DNA of 7,909 nt from contig JADGHA010000174.1 in NCBI GenBank assembly GCA_019689695.1, forward strand, positions 1 to 7,909. The letters are read 5' to 3'. The notes below the pieces were generated by a model that saw nothing but the letters and a program-made list of their open reading frames with translations, did not search any database and had not been told where the DNA came from. Of this stretch, positions 1 to 6,490 are shown piece after piece. The translations under genes and the position numbers were made by a program. The stretch comes from Micromonosporaceae bacterium (GTDB lineage: Bacteria; Actinomycetota; Actinomycetes; Mycobacteriales; Micromonosporaceae). Position 1 is the stretch's first letter; each line of letters begins with the position of its first letter.

Positions 1-1
1 C

Positions 2-571
2 GACTACCTGCTGGCGCCGCTGCAGCGCGGCGAGGTGCTGGTGGCCTGGGACCACGTGGCGCGGCTGATCGCCGCGCCCGGGGACAAGCCGGACGACTGG
101 GTCATGGCACCGGCGCCGCGCGGCCCGAAAGGACTCGGCTACCTGCTGGTCGCCGCCGGCGTGGGGATCCCGCGCGGCGCGCCGGACACGGACCGGGCCA
201 AGGAGCTGATCAAAGCGCTGACCACGACCGAGGTGCAGCAGGAGGTGCTGCGCAAGAACGCGTTCTTCCCGGTGGTCACCGCCGATCCGCCGGGTGACCT
301 GCCCCCCGCCGTCGCCCTCGAGGCGGCCGCGGTGCAGGCACAGCAGAACGCCGACGACGCGATCCTGTCGTTGCCGCCGGTGGGGTTGGGCGCCAAGGAC
401 GGCGAGATGTCGCAGGTGTTCAAGGACTGCTTCCAGCAGATCTGCCTGAACCGCAGGCCGATCCGACAGGTGCTCGACACGCAGGCCCGGCGGATGAACG
501 CCATCCTCGACGAGGTCAAGGTGGCGTGCTGGAAGCCAGACCCGCCCGGCGAGCCCTGCCAGGTCCAGTGA
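2..571 (+). CDS. ABC transporter extracellular solute-binding protein, sugar type (5' truncated by window edge)
   Basis: This is the C-terminal ~189 residues of a family 1 extracellular solute-binding protein; the start and lipoprotein signal lie upstream of the window, and the frame is open from base 2. The visible part has the usual late-lobe pattern: a GEVLVAWDHVARL strand/helix, then GLGYLLVAAGVGIPRGAPD (the 'is the ligand state allowed, then use the pre-set fallback' region common to CUT1 binding proteins), then a KELIKALTTTEVQQEVLRKNAFFPVV helix pair, split here as KELIKALTTTEVQQEV and LRKNAFFPVV. Four cysteines lie near the C-terminus (CFQQIC, and C..15 residues later..C), compatible with disulfides outside the membrane. 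Its stop TGA overlaps the GTG start of the first permease, so it is cotranscribed with the transporter. The role would be to capture the ligand at the cell surface and deliver it to the permease pair. The ligand cannot be read from this fragment. Confidence 0.85.
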   Translation, partial: DYLLAPLQRGEVLVAWDHVARLIAAPGDKPDDWVMAPAPRGPKGLGYLLVAAGVGIPRGAPDTDRAKELIKALTTTEVQQEVLRKNAFFPVVTADPPGDLPPAVALEAAAVQAQQNADDAILSLPPVGLGAKDGEMSQVFKDCFQQICLNRRPIRQVLDTQARRMNAILDEVKVACWKPDPPGEPCQVQ

Positions 572-1473
572 CCGAGCTGGCGGACCAGCCGGTCCTGCGG
601 GAACGGCCCGACCGGCCGGCGCCGCGCCGCCCCGCGCGGCGGGTGCCGACGCCGGTCCTGCTGATCGCGCCGTCACTCATCTTCATGACCGCGCTGTTCG
701 TCTGGCCGACGGTGGTCGCCGTCGGCCAGGCGTTCACCGGCGACGACGGGCCCACCGCCGCGTACGTGCGGCGGATGGTGGACGACCCGAGCTTCTGGCC
801 CGCGGTCCGCTACACCGCGCTGCTGATCGTCGTGTTGATCCCGATCCAGTTCGCCTTCGCGCTCACCATGGCGCTGCTGCTGCGCGAGCGGCCCAGGTTC
901 GCCGGCGTCTACTTCTACCTCTGGGTGGTGCCGCTGGCCATCAGCGACCTCGCGGCCGGGCTGGTCTGGCTGTCCATCTTCACCGACCGTGGCTACCTCA
1001 ACTCGGTCCTCGACCACCTCGGCGTGGCCGGGTACTCGTGGCTGCAGTTCGACCACCCGGTGACGATGTTCCTGGCCGTGATGGTGGCCGAGCTGTGGCG
1101 GGCGACCTCACTGGTGCTGGTGATCGTGGTGGCCGGCCTGCAGGGCATCCCGAAGGACTACGACGAGGCGGCCGCGGTCTTCGGCGCGACCTACTGGCAG
1201 CGGCTGCGGCACGTGCTGCTGCCGCAGCTGCGTCCCAGCCTGCAGGTGGCGGTCATCCTGCGGACGATCCTCGCACTGCAGACGTTCGCCGTCGCCCAGG
1301 CGCTGACCGGACGCAACCTGCCACTGCTGGTCGGCGAGACCTACCGCTGGTACAACGCGCTGCTGAACCCCAACGTCGCCGCCGCGCTGGCGCTGGTCGT
1401 CCTCGGCGTCTCCCTGCTGGCCGCCGCCGGCTACCTGCGGCTGCTGCGCGAGCACCCGGAGGCCCGGGGATGA
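568..1473 (+). CDS. ABC sugar transporter permease, MalF/UgpA type
   Basis: A 301-residue inner membrane permease of the CUT1 class. The GTG start at 568 is chosen because GTGA overlaps the stop of the binding protein (translational coupling) and gives a normal family length; earlier in-frame codons would run deep into the upstream gene. The first ~27 residues are Arg/Pro-rich and cytoplasmic. A first membrane helix lies at about 29-53, and further hydrophobic segments start near residues 88, 115, 165, 235 and 270. The diagnostic EAA loop that docks on the ATPase is clear at about 200-219 (EAAAVFGATYWQRLRHVLLP). It pairs with the next permease to form the channel. Nothing looks damaged. Substrate specificity is not visible; the operon context suggests a small glycoside. 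Confidence 0.92.
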   Translation: MTELADQPVLRERPDRPAPRRPARRVPTPVLLIAPSLIFMTALFVWPTVVAVGQAFTGDDGPTAAYVRRMVDDPSFWPAVRYTALLIVVLIPIQFAFALTMALLLRERPRFAGVYFYLWVVPLAISDLAAGLVWLSIFTDRGYLNSVLDHLGVAGYSWLQFDHPVTMFLAVMVAELWRATSLVLVIVVAGLQGIPKDYDEAAAVFGATYWQRLRHVLLPQLRPSLQVAVILRTILALQTFAVAQALTGRNLPLLVGETYRWYNALLNPNVAAALALVVLGVSLLAAAGYLRLLREHPEARG

Positions 1474-2282
1474 GGAGGCCCTGGGCACGGGCCGCGGCGG
1501 TGCAGGCGGCATGCGTGGCCATCACCCTGTTCATGGCCGTACCGATGTACCTCATCGCGCTCGCCGCGCTGTCCAGCCGCGAGTCGCTGAACCGGTTCCC
1601 GCTGCCGCTGCTGCCGACCGACCTGTCCACGGAGACGATGTCGGCGTTCCTACGGTCCACCGGGGTGGTGCCGGCGTTCCTCAACTCGCTGCAGGTCGGC
1701 CTCGGCACGCTGGTGCTGTCCCTGCTGGTCGGGGTGCCGGCCGGCTGGGCCCTGGCCCGGTACGCGTTCCGCGGCAAGGAGCCCTACCAGCTGTTCCTGC
1801 TGCTCACCCGGGCGCTGCCCATCGTCGTGCTGTCGGTGCCCCTGGCCAAGGTCTTCCTCACCTCCGGGCTCTACGACACCACCTACGCGGTCACCCTGCT
1901 GCACACCGCGCTGGCCCTGCCGACCACGGTGCTGATCACCGCGGCGGTCTTCGTCGGCGTGCCACGCGACCAGGAGGAGGCGGCGATGATCTTCGGCGCC
2001 ACGCCGGTGCAGGCGTTCCTGCGCGTGGTGGTGCCGCAGGCGCTGCCCGGTGTCGCCGCCGCCGCGATGTTCGCCTTCGTGCTGTCCTGGAACGAGGTGC
2101 TGGGTGCCACCATCCTCACCCTCAACCAGCGCACGCTGCCGGCGCAGGTCCTCTCCACGCTGTCCGACTCGCCCCTGGCCTACCGGTTCGCCGGTGGCCT
2201 GGCGCTGGTGCTGCCGGCGCTGCTGTTCATCGCGCTGATGCGCCGGTACCTGCTGAACATGTGGGGTGCGACGCTGCGATGA
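1470..2282 (+). CDS. ABC sugar transporter permease, MalG/UgpE type
   Basis: A 270-residue permease, the second half of the transporter channel. The ATG at 1470 overlaps the previous stop (ATGA) and has a strong ribosome site GGAGG at 1458-1462 with a seven-base spacer, so the start is well supported. A first membrane helix lies at about residues 10-34, a periplasmic-side loop with FPLPLLPTDLS follows, and a helix starts at FLNSLQVGLGTLVLSLLVG, the usual MalG arrangement. The EAA loop is at about 170-190 (EEAAMIFGATPVQAFLRVVV), followed by FAFVLSWNEVLGATILT, a signature of the MalG side. It is translationally coupled to the first permease and should act with it and the ATPase. The frame is intact and codon use is like its neighbours. 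Confidence 0.92.
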   Translation: MRRPWARAAAVQAACVAITLFMAVPMYLIALAALSSRESLNRFPLPLLPTDLSTETMSAFLRSTGVVPAFLNSLQVGLGTLVLSLLVGVPAGWALARYAFRGKEPYQLFLLLTRALPIVVLSVPLAKVFLTSGLYDTTYAVTLLHTALALPTTVLITAAVFVGVPRDQEEAAMIFGATPVQAFLRVVVPQALPGVAAAAMFAFVLSWNEVLGATILTLNQRTLPAQVLSTLSDSPLAYRFAGGLALVLPALLFIALMRRYLLNMWGATLR

Positions 2283-2326
2283 CGACCGGGCCGGGGGCGA
2301 CCGCGGGCGAGGAGAATAGTCTGTGA
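2279..2326 (+). other. 15-codon mini-ORF between permease and ATPase genes
   Basis: The ATG at 2279 overlaps the stop of the second permease (ATGA) and reads MTTGPGATAGEENSL before a TGA at 2324-2326. That stop sits inside the GAGGG (2325-2329) that should serve as ribosome site for the ATPase ATG at 2337. It is either a translated coupling peptide that brings ribosomes to the ATPase start, or simply spacer DNA with a chance start. No family resemblance is seen. Confidence 0.25.
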
Positions 2327-2336
2327 GGGCCGGGGT

Positions 2337-3446
2337 ATGGCAGAAGTTGTGGTCCGCAACCTGGTGAAGACGTACGCGGCGAGCGCTCACCGCGCCACTG
2401 ACGACGTCTCGCTGGAGGTGGCCGACGGCGAGTTCGTGGTGCTGGTCGGCCCGAGCGGCTGCGGGAAGACCACCCTGCTGCGGATGGTGGCGGGCCTGGA
2501 GACCCCGGACAGCGGGACTGTCCACATCGGTGGGCGCGACGTCACCGGCCTGCCGGCCCGGCAGCGGCGGGTCTCCATGGTCTTCCAGTCGTACGCCATC
2601 TTCCCGCACATGCGGGTCCGGCAGAACATCGGTTTCGGGCTGGCCATGCGCAAGGTCGACAGGCAGGAGCTGGAGCGGCGGGTCCAGCGGGCCGCCGAGC
2701 TGCTGCAGCTGGAGGACTACCTGGACCGGTTCCCGGCGCAGCTGTCCGGCGGCCAGCGGCAGCGCGTCGCGGTCGCCCGGGCGATCGTGGTCGACGCGGA
2801 CGTGCTGCTGATGGACGAACCACTGTCCAATCTGGACGCCCTGCTCCGGCTGCAGTTCCGGACCGAGCTGAAGAAGCTGGTCCGCCAGCTCGGCACCACC
2901 ACGCTCTACGTCACCCACGACCAGGCCGAGGCGATGTCGCTGGGCGACCGGGTGGCGGTCATGCGGGACGGGCGGATCGCCCAGATCGGCACGCCGCTGG
3001 CGGTGTACGACCGGCCGGACGAGCAGTTCGTGGGCGGGTTCCTCGGCGCACCACCGATGAACTTCTTCCCCGCCCAGGTCCGGCTCCGCGGAGCCGACCC
3101 GCAGCTGGTGGTGGGGGAGGACACCTGGCCCGCGCCGGCACACCTCAAGGCGTACGCGGACCGGTCCGTGCTCGTCGGGGTGCGGGCGGAGAACATCCAG
3201 GTGACCGCGGATCCGCCGGCCGCCGGCCCCGGAGCGCAGCCGGGCTGGAGCGCGGCCGTGGTGGAGGTGGTCGAGCCCACCGGCGCCGCCGTGCTGCTCA
3301 CCGTTCGCCTGGATACGCACCAACTGAAAGTGCAGGCCCCGCCAGGTTTCCCGGCCCGACCGGATGACACGGTATGGCTGCGCAGCGCGCCGGAGATGCT
3401 GCGCTTCTTCGATCCCGAGACCTCGTTGGCGTTGGTGACGACCTGA
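2337..3446 (+). CDS. ABC transporter ATP-binding protein, MalK/UgpC type
   Basis: A 369-residue ATPase that powers import through the two permeases. All nucleotide-binding elements are present: Walker A GPSGCGKTT at 38-46, Q-loop glutamine 84 in VFQSYAIFPHM, signature LSGGQ at 136-140, Walker B VLLMDE at 156-161, D-loop SNLD at 164-167 and switch histidine 194 in VTHDQAEA. From about residue 235 a C-terminal TOBE/regulatory region follows, with GAPPMNFF and GVRAENIQV matching the MalK/UgpC/MsmK layout and family length. The ATG at 2337 has GAGGG seven bases upstream. Its stop overlaps the hydrolase start (TGATG). MalK-type ATPases in actinomycetes often serve several importers; a dedicated copy inside the operon suggests this module is self-contained. 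Confidence 0.95.
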   Translation: MAEVVVRNLVKTYAASAHRATDDVSLEVADGEFVVLVGPSGCGKTTLLRMVAGLETPDSGTVHIGGRDVTGLPARQRRVSMVFQSYAIFPHMRVRQNIGFGLAMRKVDRQELERRVQRAAELLQLEDYLDRFPAQLSGGQRQRVAVARAIVVDADVLLMDEPLSNLDALLRLQFRTELKKLVRQLGTTTLYVTHDQAEAMSLGDRVAVMRDGRIAQIGTPLAVYDRPDEQFVGGFLGAPPMNFFPAQVRLRGADPQLVVGEDTWPAPAHLKAYADRSVLVGVRAENIQVTADPPAAGPGAQPGWSAAVVEVVEPTGAAVLLTVRLDTHQLKVQAPPGFPARPDDTVWLRSAPEMLRFFDPETSLALVTT

Positions 3447-4903
3447 TGCACGTAGCAAGTCCCTCCGGCGTGGCCGCTGCCGCCGCCCCGGTGACCCCGT
3501 CCGTCTCCGAGGAGACCTCCGCAGAGGAGGGGTCTCCAGCGAAACCCGGCGCGGCGCCCACCGCGGCGCCGCCCGTCTCGCCGGCCGGCCTGGCCGCCTG
3601 CGCCGCGTACATCCTGCGCGGCAACGACACCGGCGAGCTGATCACCGCCGCGCCCCGGCTGTACCCGCACCTGTGGAGCTGGGACGCGGCGTTCGTGGCC
3701 ATCGGCCTGGCCACGGTGTCGGTGCCCCGCGCCGTGACCGAGCTGCGGACCCTGCTGGCGGCGCAGTGGCGCACCGGCATGTTGCCCCACATCGTCTTCA
3801 GATCCACCAGCGACTACTACCCGGGCCCCGACGTGTGGGACTGCGCCGTCGCCGAGGCCGCACCCGCGGTGGCGCGCACCTCGGGCATCTGCCAGCCGCC
3901 GGTGCATGCGATCGCGGTGCGCAAGGTGCTCGACGCCGGCCGCCGCCGCGGCGGGGCGGACCGGGCGCTGGCCGAGCAGTTCACCGCCGAGACGTTCGAC
4001 CGGTGGTTGGCCTGGTACCGCTGGATCGGCCGGGCGCGCGATCCGCAGCAGCGCGGCCTGGTGGAGATCTACCACGGCTGGGAGTCCGGAATGGACAACT
4101 CGCCGCGCTGGGACGCCGGCTACGCCAACGTGGTACCCGCCCTGGACCTGCTGCCACCCGAGCGCTGCGACCTGCGGTTCGTACGGGACGCGACGCAGCG
4201 GCCGAGCGACGCCGAGTACCGTAAGTACCTGTGGCTGGTGCACCAGATGAAGCTGGTGCGCTTCGACGAGAAGGCGATGCGCGACCGCGTCGACTTCCGG
4301 ATGGCAGACGTGTTCATGTCCGCCGTCGCGGCGGTCGGCAGCGAGGTGCTCGCCGAGGTCGGTGACGAGCTGGGCCGGGCCGAGGCGGCCGCGGAGCTGC
4401 GGTCGCTGGCATCCCGGTTCCGCCGGGGCGTGCTGTCCACCGTCTCGCCGGTCACCGGCCTGGCCCGCGACCGCGACCTGCGTACCGGCGCCTGGGTCGA
4501 GGAGCCGACGATCGGCGGCTTCGCCCCGTTGCTGTGCGGCGGTGACGACGCCGTGGTGCGCCGGCAGCTGCGGCTGCTGGCCGGTCCACAGTGGTGCGGC
4601 CACCCCCGGCTGCGGTACGCCCTGCCACCGAGCACGTCGCCCGACTCAACCCGGTTCGCCCCCCGCACGTACTGGCGGGGTCCACAGTGGCCGGTGATGA
4701 ACTGGCTGGTCTGCTGGGCGCTGCGCCGGCACGGCGCGCACGAGCTGGCCGGGCAGATCCGCGAGGAGGCGCTGCGGCAGCTGTCCGACCTGGAGTTCGC
4801 CGAGTACTACGAGCCGTTCACCGGTGAGCCGCTGGGCAGCAGGTACCAGTCCTGGACCGCCGCGATCGTCCTCGACTGGCTGCTGGAGCCCTATCCATCG
4901 TAG
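3446..4903 (+). CDS. ggH: GH63-type glycoside hydrolase, probable glucosylglycerate hydrolase
   Basis: A 485-residue cytoplasmic hydrolase with an (alpha/alpha)6-type fold expected for GH63. As I recall it, the mycobacterial glucosylglycerate hydrolase (GgH), about 446 residues, shares nearly all conserved blocks seen here: ILRGNDTGELITAAP, YPHLWSWDAAFVAIGLA (66-88), QWRTGMLPHIVF, QPPVHAIAVRKVL, YHGWESGMDNSPRWD, FAPLLCGG, PSTSPDSTRF, YWRGPQWPVMNWL (409-421) and EYYEPFTGEPLGS. By motif, Asp217 (in GMDNSP) is the likely catalytic acid and Glu453 (first of EYYEP) the likely base. The reaction would be hydrolysis of glucosylglycerate to glucose and glycerate; mannosylglycerate is an alternative substrate in the same family. 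The ATG at 3446 overlaps the ATPase stop and has GGTGA seven bases upstream. About 38 extra N-terminal residues, Ala/Pro/Glu-rich with no hydrophobic signal, precede the family core. It is the last gene of the import operon. Confidence 0.8.
   Translation: MHVASPSGVAAAAAPVTPSVSEETSAEEGSPAKPGAAPTAAPPVSPAGLAACAAYILRGNDTGELITAAPRLYPHLWSWDAAFVAIGLATVSVPRAVTELRTLLAAQWRTGMLPHIVFRSTSDYYPGPDVWDCAVAEAAPAVARTSGICQPPVHAIAVRKVLDAGRRRGGADRALAEQFTAETFDRWLAWYRWIGRARDPQQRGLVEIYHGWESGMDNSPRWDAGYANVVPALDLLPPERCDLRFVRDATQRPSDAEYRKYLWLVHQMKLVRFDEKAMRDRVDFRMADVFMSAVAAVGSEVLAEVGDELGRAEAAAELRSLASRFRRGVLSTVSPVTGLARDRDLRTGAWVEEPTIGGFAPLLCGGDDAVVRRQLRLLAGPQWCGHPRLRYALPPSTSPDSTRFAPRTYWRGPQWPVMNWLVCWALRRHGAHELAGQIREEALRQLSDLEFAEYYEPFTGEPLGSRYQSWTAAIVLDWLLEPYPS
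3503..3537 (+). other. Stem-loop in the 5' coding part of the hydrolase gene
   Basis: GGAGACC (3511-3517) pairs exactly with GGTCTCC (3531-3537). TCC at 3518-3520 pairs with GGA at 3526-3528, leaving a GCAGA loop and a two-base GG bulge. A further GTCTCC at 3503-3508 could pair competitively with GGAGAC at 3511-3516. The element lies in the low-complexity N-terminal extension and includes a purine-rich GAGGAGGGG that resembles a ribosome site, but no in-frame start codon follows it. Confidence 0.4.
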
Positions 4904-6096
4904 ACGGTGCGGCGGTTGCCGCCGTGCTGGGAGCAGGATCCCTGCCGGCCGCCGGACATGCTGACCTTGCCGTCGGCGCACTCGATCATGTAGCCCTTGC
5001 CGTTGTCGAAGTTGCCGATGCAGTCGAAGTAGGCGCAGATATCGGGTTTCGGGTCACAGACGCGTGACCCGCGCCCGCAGTAGTTGTAGCCGTAAGGGTT
5101 CGCCGGCGCACCGCAGAGGCTGACCGCTTTCGGGGTGGGTGACCGCTTGGTGCGCTTGGGGCCGGCTTCTTCGCCGGAGTCCGTGCCGGTGCCCTCGGCG
5201 ATGTGGCCGCCGTGGGTGCGGCGCGGCCGATGTGGGCGCCTGGGACGGCGACTGCGCACGCGGCTGAGTAGGTGAGTGTGTGGGCGCTCGGACGGGCGTC
5301 GTGCTGTCGGCGGCGGTGTTGGATTGGTCCGAGTCCGATGGGAAGGCGAGCGCAGCTCCGACACCGCACAGCAGGAGAACCGCGGCAACCGCCGCCGCGG
5401 CGACGGCAGCCGGGCCGAAGCGCGCCGTGAACGGCGCCTGGTCCGGAGTCGCCGGTAACGGGGGTCGGGGCCGGCGGCCCTGGTGGTCTGCGATCTGCCG
5501 CTCCAGGTGTGCGACAAATCCGCGGCGGTCACCGGCGAAGTCGGCGAGAGCCAGGGCGAGGTTGAACCGGAGGCCGGCCGCGGCGGCCGGATCCAGAGAC
5601 AGGCCGGAAACCTTGACCCGATTGGCGACCCGCATCAAGGTGGTGCGGTTGTCGGGCAGGTGCGCCAGACCCGTGAGCTTGGCGTAGGACCATTCGCGGC
5701 GGCGGTTGCCGTAGAGCACGACTCGCCTGTTGGTCACCACGGCCACCCCGCGGTCGATGATGCGGCCGGCCGGTGATGGGCCGGCCGGCGTCGGGAACGC
5801 CGAGAAGGTGGCGAAGCCGGCGGCCGGTAGCGCCGGCTGGTCGGGGACCTCCAGGAGCCCGGCTCCGGGCAGGATCAAAAGACCGTCTCGCGCCGGCCGA
5901 GGTCGACGTACGGCGGCAGTTGCCCGAGCGGCAGTCCGCGGAATTCCCGTGCCGTGGCGAGCATCCACCGCGCCTGCTCGTCGTCGCGTTGCCAGGCCGA
6001 ATGAGCGGCATCGAAGGCACGCTGCCGGCGCTCGTTCTGTTTGTCCGCCCAACGCTGCCGCCACCCGGACCGCCGCGATTCTGTGGCCACAGGCAT
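4891..6096 (-). pseudogene. Frameshifted gene for a PH-like/single-pass membrane protein with Cys-rich C-terminal domain
   Basis: Three adjoining reading-frame segments form one sensible protein. Residues from ATG 6096 to 5878 are charged (ERRQRAFDAAHSAWQRDDEQ) and end ..GRRETVF with TGA at 5875-5877. From about 5880 a second frame continues LILPGAGLLEVPDQP and then a PH-like block found in many actinobacterial proteins (IIDRGVAVVTNRRVVLYG, REWSYAKLTGLAHL, RVANRVKVSGLSL, ALALADFAGDRRGFV). A membrane helix follows at 5342-5419, then a Pro/Ser/Thr/Gln-rich linker. The first frame then resumes for a seven-cysteine domain (about 5120-4894) containing NPYGYNYCG, YFDCIGNFDNGKGYM and GSCSQHGG. The topology expected is N-terminus inside, Cys-rich domain outside. 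One extra T at the T4 tract (+ strand A 5877-5880) would join the first two parts as ..RRETVFLILPGAGLLEV. A +1 shift is needed in the linker, about 5150-5240. The start is uncertain: GTG 6090 and GTG 6120 are alternatives, and the site GGGGG before 6096 is poor. The stop overlaps the hydrolase 3' end. Confidence 0.65.
4905..4929 (+). terminator. Possible terminator hairpin of the transporter-hydrolase operon
   Basis: Immediately after the hydrolase stop, CGGCGG (4910-4915) and CCGCCG (4919-4924) flank a three-base loop. The stem can extend outward to 4905/4929 with G-U wobble pairs on the + strand transcript; the same positions are A-C mismatches on the other strand. There is no U-tract. It lies inside the 3' coding end of the opposing gene, so it may be a by-product of Gly-Gly-Asn-Arg-Arg codons. 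Confidence 0.3.
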
Positions 6097-6360
6097 CACC
6101 CCCGCCGCTGAGGCAATCACGGTCGTGGAAGCACCGACAGAGCCAACAGGGCACAACGACGTCGGATGATTGCCTGCAGTCGATGTCGAATCTCGGACAT
6201 CCGTCCGCCAGCCGGCCGGGCGGTCCTTCCCCGGCATGACCGAAGCGGCCCGCGGCGGGGCACGGCGGTGGGACCGCGTCCCCGGCCGGTGGCGTGAGCG
6301 CAGTGACCTGCACCACGAGGTCCGAAAAGCGCGCGACTTGCGTCGTGCCCCTGGACAAGA
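6097..6360. other. Intergenic stretch with no convincing gene
   Basis: This ~260-base stretch separates the - strand membrane-protein gene from the + strand units. It should hold the promoter of the former and perhaps one for the EamA remnant, but I see no clear -35/-10 pair, operator or terminator. Open frames across it on either strand are compositional; the - strand frame upstream of 6096 has no family-like content. Confidence 0.5.
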
Positions 6361-6445
6361 GTGCGTGAGGTGAACGTCGATCGCTCGGTGCCAGCCTTCG
6401 TCCTGCTCGCGATGATCTGGGCTTCGAGCTTCCTTAAGGTGGCGC
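6361..6445 (+). pseudogene. Severed N-terminus of an EamA/DMT-family transporter
   Basis: From GTG 6361 (or GTG 6370) the frame reads VPAFVLLAMIWASSFLKVAPPG. This closely resembles the first membrane helix of EamA (DMT/RhaT-like) exporters, whose hallmark is an IWGSSFLFIKVA stretch; two residues (FI) seem missing before KVA. After about 25 residues the resemblance ends and the frame runs on out of phase through the next gene as Arg/Gly/Pro-rich noise. No further EamA helices are found on the + strand. It looks like the 5' tip of a deleted transporter gene left beside the phosphodiesterase gene, although such a short match could be chance. Confidence 0.4.
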
Positions 6446-6490
6446 CGCCAGGCCGCCTAACTCGCCATCAAAGCCGGATACCGTACGGAT

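Noticed and set aside
1038..1469. Long 5' extension of the second permease frame
   Set aside because: Its content is Arg/Gly noise overlapping the first permease; the ATG at 1470 with GGAGG and the ATGA overlap is the real start.
1650..4603. Two long - strand open frames (602 and 565 codons) opposite the transporter and hydrolase genes
   Set aside because: They are His/Gln/Arg-rich mirror frames of well-identified + strand genes, typical in high-GC DNA, with no family motifs.
5765..5789. Nine-base-pair all-GC inverted repeat with loop TGATGGG
   Set aside because: It is built of GGCCGGCC palindromes within Pro/Ala/Gly codons of the membrane-protein gene and is likely compositional.
5870..5882. 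Programmed -1 ribosomal frameshift at the U4 tract
   Set aside because: The zero-frame codons GUC UUU UGA do not make a canonical slippery heptamer, and a second opposite shift is also needed, so indels or sequence errors are simpler.
5276..6239. Several + strand open frames opposite the broken membrane-protein gene
   Set aside because: They show no recognisable domain, while the - strand shows a PH-like block, a membrane helix and a Cys-rich domain.
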